NCBI GenBank assembly: GCA_000508965.1
Contig: BAHV02000025.1
Coordinates: 1-64,000 of the forward strand
Direction of reading: 5' to 3'
DNA: 64,000 bases
Source: Dielma sp000508965
GTDB taxonomy: Bacteria > Bacillota_I > Bacilli_A > Erysipelotrichales > Erysipelotrichaceae
The translations under genes and the position numbers were made by a program. Below the pieces are notes generated by a model that was not told the DNA's origin, did no database searches, and was given only the letters and a program-made list of their open reading frames with translations. This document shows, piece after piece, positions 60,456 through 64,000 of this stretch. Numbering within the stretch: position 1 is the stretch's first letter; each line of letters begins with the position of its first letter.

Positions 60456-60947
60456 TTAATAACCAAACTGACTTTTAAACTTTGACCAATTACCGATGCT
60501 TTCATCAGGAATCAGCCGGAATTCCACATCATAGCCAGCTTTACTGATTGCTTCCAGAGCGTCGGCTTCAGCCTGTGTAATGGATTGATTGTTACCTAGC
60601 TTAACTGCGTTCGGACGATCGTTGCAAGGTCCGATGATGACTTTCTTCACATTGCATTTTAAGTTTAGGTCAATTAATATCTTTTTCATATCCAATGGAT
60701 TTTTAGTAATTAGGAAATAGCTTGTATCTGAATCCAATACCTTCTGAACCTTCTTTTCCCAATCTTCCATCGTCCAGATAAAGGTTTTCTTCCCGCTGGC
60801 GCTCTTATAAGCAGCTTTTAATACACTGTTATTAGCAGCATCATCATTGACGGCAACAATTCCCTCACATGGATATTCCAAAGCCCATCGAGTGCAGGTC
60901 TGACCATGAATCATGCGATCATCGACACGAATAAAACTAATTGACAT
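60456..60947 (-). CDS. PTS mannose-family component IIB
   Basis: A 163-residue IIB with the phosphohistidine His14 in RVDDRMIHGQT, near-consensus for this family. It receives phosphate from IIA and gives it to the sugar. It is cytosolic and lies 14 bases after IIA. Confidence 0.95.
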   Translation of the reverse strand: MSISFIRVDDRMIHGQTCTRWALEYPCEGIVAVNDDAANNSVLKAAYKSASGKKTFIWTMEDWEKKVQKVLDSDTSYFLITKNPLDMKKILIDLNLKCNVKKVIIGPCNDRPNAVKLGNNQSITQAEADALEAISKAGYDVEFRLIPDESIGNWSKFKSQFGY

Positions 60948-60961
60948 AATATTTCCTCCCC

Positions 60962-61381
60962 TTAAATTTCATCGTCATCATCTGATGACAGTTTTACTTC
61001 ATTCACAGCCTGTATGCCCTCTCTTAGGACTGCCGCTTTGCAATCTTCAAGACTTCCCTCTTTCATCAGCACCGCATTAAGCGCCATCGCCAGATTAAGC
61101 CCGCCAAGGATTACAGAGCGTTTCAGCAGATCCTTCTCACTGAAACAATTCATCAGTGTGGTCAGCGGTGAACCGCCGATCATATCACCTAATACAATAA
61201 ACTGATCATTTTCATTAAAGCCTTCACAGCATTCATTGATACGGCCGGCCAGTGCCTCCACATCTTCCCCTGCTCTTAAGCCAATACTGAGTACATCCTC
61301 ACGTTCACCGACAAACATTTTCAGTGTATCGTGAAGACCTTCGGCAAACTTTCCATGCGTTATAAGTATCACGTAATTCAT
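60962..61381 (-). CDS. PTS mannose-family component IIA
   Basis: A 139-residue IIA with His9 in VILITHGKFAEGL as phosphorylation site and GDMIGGSPLTTLMN as the typical later motif. First gene of the operon, with a GGAGGG site. The preceding 200 bases show no clear sigma-54 type -24/-12 promoter, and no LevR-like activator is in the window. Confidence 0.95.
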   Translation of the reverse strand: MNYVILITHGKFAEGLHDTLKMFVGEREDVLSIGLRAGEDVEALAGRINECCEGFNENDQFIVLGDMIGGSPLTTLMNCFSEKDLLKRSVILGGLNLAMALNAVLMKEGSLEDCKAAVLREGIQAVNEVKLSSDDDDEI

Positions 61382-61545
61382 TTTATTGCCCTCCGTTGTT
61401 TACGCTTTCATTTTAAGCAAAAGGCTGATTTTACACACCTGTATTTTGTCAGCATTTATTCATGAAGTTTTACAATGCTGAAATTACATTTGTCATAATC
61501 TTCAAAAATAAGAAATAAATGTTCACAAATTTGCGGCAAATACAC

Positions 61546-61575
61546 AAAAAAAATCCCAACACAGAGTCGGGATTT
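61546..61575 (-). terminator. Terminator of the alanine dehydrogenase gene
   Basis: AAATCCC (61551-61557) pairs with GGGATTT (61569-61575), followed on the minus strand by a run of T. Confidence 0.75.
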
Positions 61576-61588
61576 CTCAATGAATAAA

Positions 61589-62698
61589 TTATAATAATGT
61601 TTCAGGATCTGTATAAGCCATGGCAAGTGCCTCGCTGACACCGCGGTAAGTAATATGGCCCTGATAAGTATTCAGCCCTAACAGAAAGCCGGGGTCTGCT
61701 TTTAATGCGGCAGTTCCATGATCTGCCAGCTTCATCAGATAAGGCAGTGTCGCGTTGGATAAGGCCATTGTGGAAGTACGAGGTACAGCTCCCGGCATAT
61801 TTGCGACCGAATAATGCAGAACACCATAGCGTTCAAAGGTTGGCTGATCATGAGTTGTAATATGATCGCTGGTTTCAATACAGCCGCCCTGATCAATAGC
61901 CACATCGACAATGGCACTGCCCGGCTTCATTGTCTGCACCATATCCTTAGTAACGATTTTAGGCGCTTTGGCACCTGGCACTAAAACCGCGCCAATGACT
62001 AAATCTGCGGTTTTTAATGCCCGTCTTAGATTGTATTCATTATTATAAGCCGTATGAATCGTACCGCCGGAAATATCGTCGATATAACCCATCCGCTCAG
62101 CATTGATATCAAATACTGTAACGATCGCTCCTAAACCGCAGGCAATCTTCGCCGCGTTGAGACCCACGGTACCGCCGCCGATGATAACTACCTCAGCCGG
62201 GAATACACCGGGGACACCGCCCAAAAGCAAACCGCGTCCGTTGTTATTTTTCTGAAGCATGGTAGCCCCGACCTGTACCGCCATCCGTCCTGCAACTTCA
62301 CTCATCGGCGTTAACAGCGGCAGTCCGCCTTTACGATCGCGCACAGTTTCATAAGCGATGGCTGTCGTTTTTGAATCAATGAGGGCTTTGGCGAATTCAG
62401 GATCATTGGCAATATGCAGGTAGGTAAACACCATTTGTTCCTCACGCAGATATTGATATTCTGATGGTAAATATTCTTTAACCTTCACTATCAGCTCTGC
62501 TCTCTTAAAGACTTCCTTTACATCTGCAATTTCAGCTCCTGCTTCTTGATATTCCTCATTGCTAAAACCGCTGCCAATCCCGGCATTCGCTTCTACGATC
62601 ACCTTATGTCCGGCTTTGCATAACGCAAATACGCCAGCGGGTGTACATGATACACGGTTTTCATTGTTTTTGATTTCCTTTGGAATTCCAATAATCAT
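61589..62698 (-). CDS. ald: Alanine dehydrogenase
   Basis: A 369-residue enzyme: MIIGIPKEIKNNENRVSCTP at the start, MVFTYLHIA with the catalytic His, and the NAD site VVIIGGGTVGLNAAKIACGL. It interconverts alanine and pyruvate plus ammonia with NAD. A GTG three codons earlier touches the AGGAG site, so the ATG at 62698 with about ten bases of spacing is preferred. Single-gene unit. Confidence 0.95.
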   Translation of the reverse strand: MIIGIPKEIKNNENRVSCTPAGVFALCKAGHKVIVEANAGIGSGFSNEEYQEAGAEIADVKEVFKRAELIVKVKEYLPSEYQYLREEQMVFTYLHIANDPEFAKALIDSKTTAIAYETVRDRKGGLPLLTPMSEVAGRMAVQVGATMLQKNNNGRGLLLGGVPGVFPAEVVIIGGGTVGLNAAKIACGLGAIVTVFDINAERMGYIDDISGGTIHTAYNNEYNLRRALKTADLVIGAVLVPGAKAPKIVTKDMVQTMKPGSAIVDVAIDQGGCIETSDHITTHDQPTFERYGVLHYSVANMPGAVPRTSTMALSNATLPYLMKLADHGTAALKADPGFLLGLNTYQGHITYRGVSEALAMAYTDPETLL

Positions 62699-62765
62699 CT
62701 TCTTCACGCTCCTTTTATAAAACGTATTATAGCACTAACCGCGCTTCGCCGATAGTTTTTATACA

Positions 62766-62795
62766 AAGAAAAAGACCGGCAGGCTGCCGGTCTTT
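62766..62795 (-). terminator. Terminator of asnS
   Basis: A perfect 11-bp GC-rich stem (62771-62781 with 62785-62795) is followed on the minus strand by a T run. Confidence 0.8.
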
Positions 62796-62800
62796 AAAGT

Positions 62801-64000
62801 TTAGAATAATAAATTTCTCGGTGTTCTTGGGAACGGTTCAACATCTCTGATGTTTTGAATACCCGTCAGATACATCAGGAAACGGTCGAAGCCAAGACCA
62901 AATCCGGCATGCTTGCAGCCGCCGTAGCGACGCAGATCCATGTACCATTGCAGATTATCCTTTTTCATTCCTAATTCATCCATGCGTTGATCAAGCACAT
63001 CATAACGCTCTTCACGCTGTGATCCGCCGACTAATTCACCAACGCCCGGCACTAATAAGTCACAAGCGGCAACCGTCTTGCTGTCATCATTCACCCGCAT
63101 ATAGAAAGCCTTGATTTCCTTAGGATAATCAGTCAGGAAGACCGGTCCTTTCACAACTTGTTCACAGATATAACGTTCATGTTCAGAATTCAGATCCATA
63201 CCCCAGAATACTTTATTCTCAAATTTCACATCTGCCTTTTCCAATATTTCAATAGCTTCCGTATATGGCATACGCTTGAATTCTGAATCACGGACTTTAG
63301 TAATTCGATTAATGCAGTCCTGATCGATCATTTTCTCAAAGAACTTCATTTCTTCAGGTGCATTTTCAAGCACATAGTTGATACAGAATTTAACCATATC
63401 CTCAATCAGATCCATGTTATCATCAAGATCAGCAAAAGCAATTTCCGGCTCAATCATCCAAAACTCTGACGCATGGCGTGACGTATTTGAGTTTTCAGCA
63501 CGGAATGCCGGGCCAAATGTATATACATCACGGAAAGCCATCGCAAACGCCTCAACATGCAGCTGACCGGTAACTGTTAAGAAAGCCTCCTTGCCAAAGA
63601 AATCCTTTTCATAGTCCGCATCCTTGCGTGTTGTCGCGGTAAACATTTCACCGGCACCCTCACCGTCATTGCCGGTAAGAATTGGGGTATGTACGTAGAC
63701 AAAGCCCTGATCCTGGAAGAATTCATGGATTGCCATCGATAAAACTGAACGCAGGCGGAATACCGCATAGAACGTATTGGCTCTTGGTCTTAAATGCGCA
63801 ATCTCGCGCATATACTCAAAACTGTGACGCTTCTTTTGCAGCGGATAGGAAGGATCGCAGGCACCTTCTAATACCGCTTCTGTCACAACAATTTCAAATG
63901 GCTGCTTCGCATCGGGTGTCAGTTTAAACTGACCGGTCACAGTAATTGCACTGCCGGTTGAAAATTTAGAAATCTCTTCACGGTTCTTGATCAGATCGCC
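62801..64000 (-). CDS. asnS: Asparaginyl-tRNA synthetase, C-terminal part
   Basis: A class II tRNA synthetase whose reading frame continues past the right edge of the window, so the N-terminus is missing; the GTG at 63940 is internal. Visible: the end of the anticodon-binding OB domain, TPILTGNDGEGAGEMF, the AsnS-type PAFRAENSNTSRHASEFWM motif 2 region and motif 3 GLGFDRFLMYL, with the terminal PFPRTPRNLLF. It charges tRNA-Asn. Having asnS argues for direct asparaginylation, while yqeY elsewhere in the window is not evidence for the indirect route. Confidence 0.95.
   Translation of the reverse strand, partial: GDLIKNREEISKFSTGSAITVTGQFKLTPDAKQPFEIVVTEAVLEGACDPSYPLQKKRHSFEYMREIAHLRPRANTFYAVFRLRSVLSMAIHEFFQDQGFVYVHTPILTGNDGEGAGEMFTATTRKDADYEKDFFGKEAFLTVTGQLHVEAFAMAFRDVYTFGPAFRAENSNTSRHASEFWMIEPEIAFADLDDNMDLIEDMVKFCINYVLENAPEEMKFFEKMIDQDCINRITKVRDSEFKRMPYTEAIEILEKADVKFENKVFWGMDLNSEHERYICEQVVKGPVFLTDYPKEIKAFYMRVNDDSKTVAACDLLVPGVGELVGGSQREERYDVLDQRMDELGMKKDNLQWYMDLRRYGGCKHAGFGLGFDRFLMYLTGIQNIRDVEPFPRTPRNLLF

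Noticed and set aside
61382..61588. Sigma-54 type promoter for the mannose-family PTS
   Set aside because: No GG-N10-GC spaced -24/-12 pair is visible, and no LevR-like activator gene is in the window.
62699..62707. GTG start for alanine dehydrogenase
   Set aside because: It touches the ribosome site, leaving no spacer; the ATG three codons on fits both spacing and family length.

Overview
The window reads as a chromosomal segment of a low-to-moderate GC Firmicute, most likely an Erysipelotrichia-type gut bacterium. Pointers are strong AGGAGG ribosome sites, a probable MG284/MPN403-family small protein (a family I associate with Mollicutes and Erysipelotrichia), a probable PPi-type phosphofructokinase, mannose-family PTS, M42/M3 peptidases and paired bactofilins. 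Genus cannot be fixed from this sequence alone. I see no rRNA, tRNA, CRISPR array, IS element or prophage.

Layout. 1-3.1 kb: end of a GGDEF protein, a bactofilin, YqeY, and a helix-turn-helix/TPR-like regulator. 3.2-10.9 kb: an M42 peptidase, then SWIM-SNF2 helicase, pyrR, a second M42 peptidase and pepF in a row. 10.9-14.7 kb: an AraC/GyrI regulator divergent from a short UvrA-like ABC protein and a small acetyltransferase. 14.9-17.0 kb: ptsI and the small MG284-like protein. 17.1-26.0 kb: a complete kdpFABC potassium pump operon with kdpDE and one unrecognised protein between kdpC and kdpD. 26.2-33.7 kb: an oligopeptide ABC importer (oppABCDF). Its OppC carries an inserted seven-repeat RCC1-like propeller, its OppF carries an insertion of about 140 residues, and a tiny membrane protein is coupled to oppF.

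33.8-36.8 kb: a strikingly AT-rich island with a 31-codon peptide gene (missed by ordinary length cut-offs) followed by two radical SAM/SPASM genes. This looks like an undescribed RiPP system and is the main discovery candidate. 37-41.4 kb: a membrane-anchored Ntn hydrolase, a LytTR-bactofilin operon behind a 28-bp palindrome, and phosphofructokinase. 41.4-46.6 kb: an operon of LicD, a catalytically degenerate membrane amidase, an ABC-F protein and a small membrane protein; then a DJ-1 protein. 46.7-52.9 kb: a Ugp-like ABC importer with a cytosolic alkaline-phosphatase-superfamily enzyme and a HAD phosphatase. 53.1 kb: a relB-like antitoxin pseudogene with an in-frame amber codon.

53.6-61.4 kb: a mannose-family PTS (IIA-IIB-IIC-IID). 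Immediately downstream is a sensing operon made of a membrane-anchored sugar-binding protein, histidine kinase, response regulator, second anchored binding protein and Cof phosphatase. 61.6-64 kb: alanine dehydrogenase and asnS (running off the window).

Start sites were adjusted to the ribosome site where the longest frame was implausible. Motif and family calls come from reading the translations; no database search was run.
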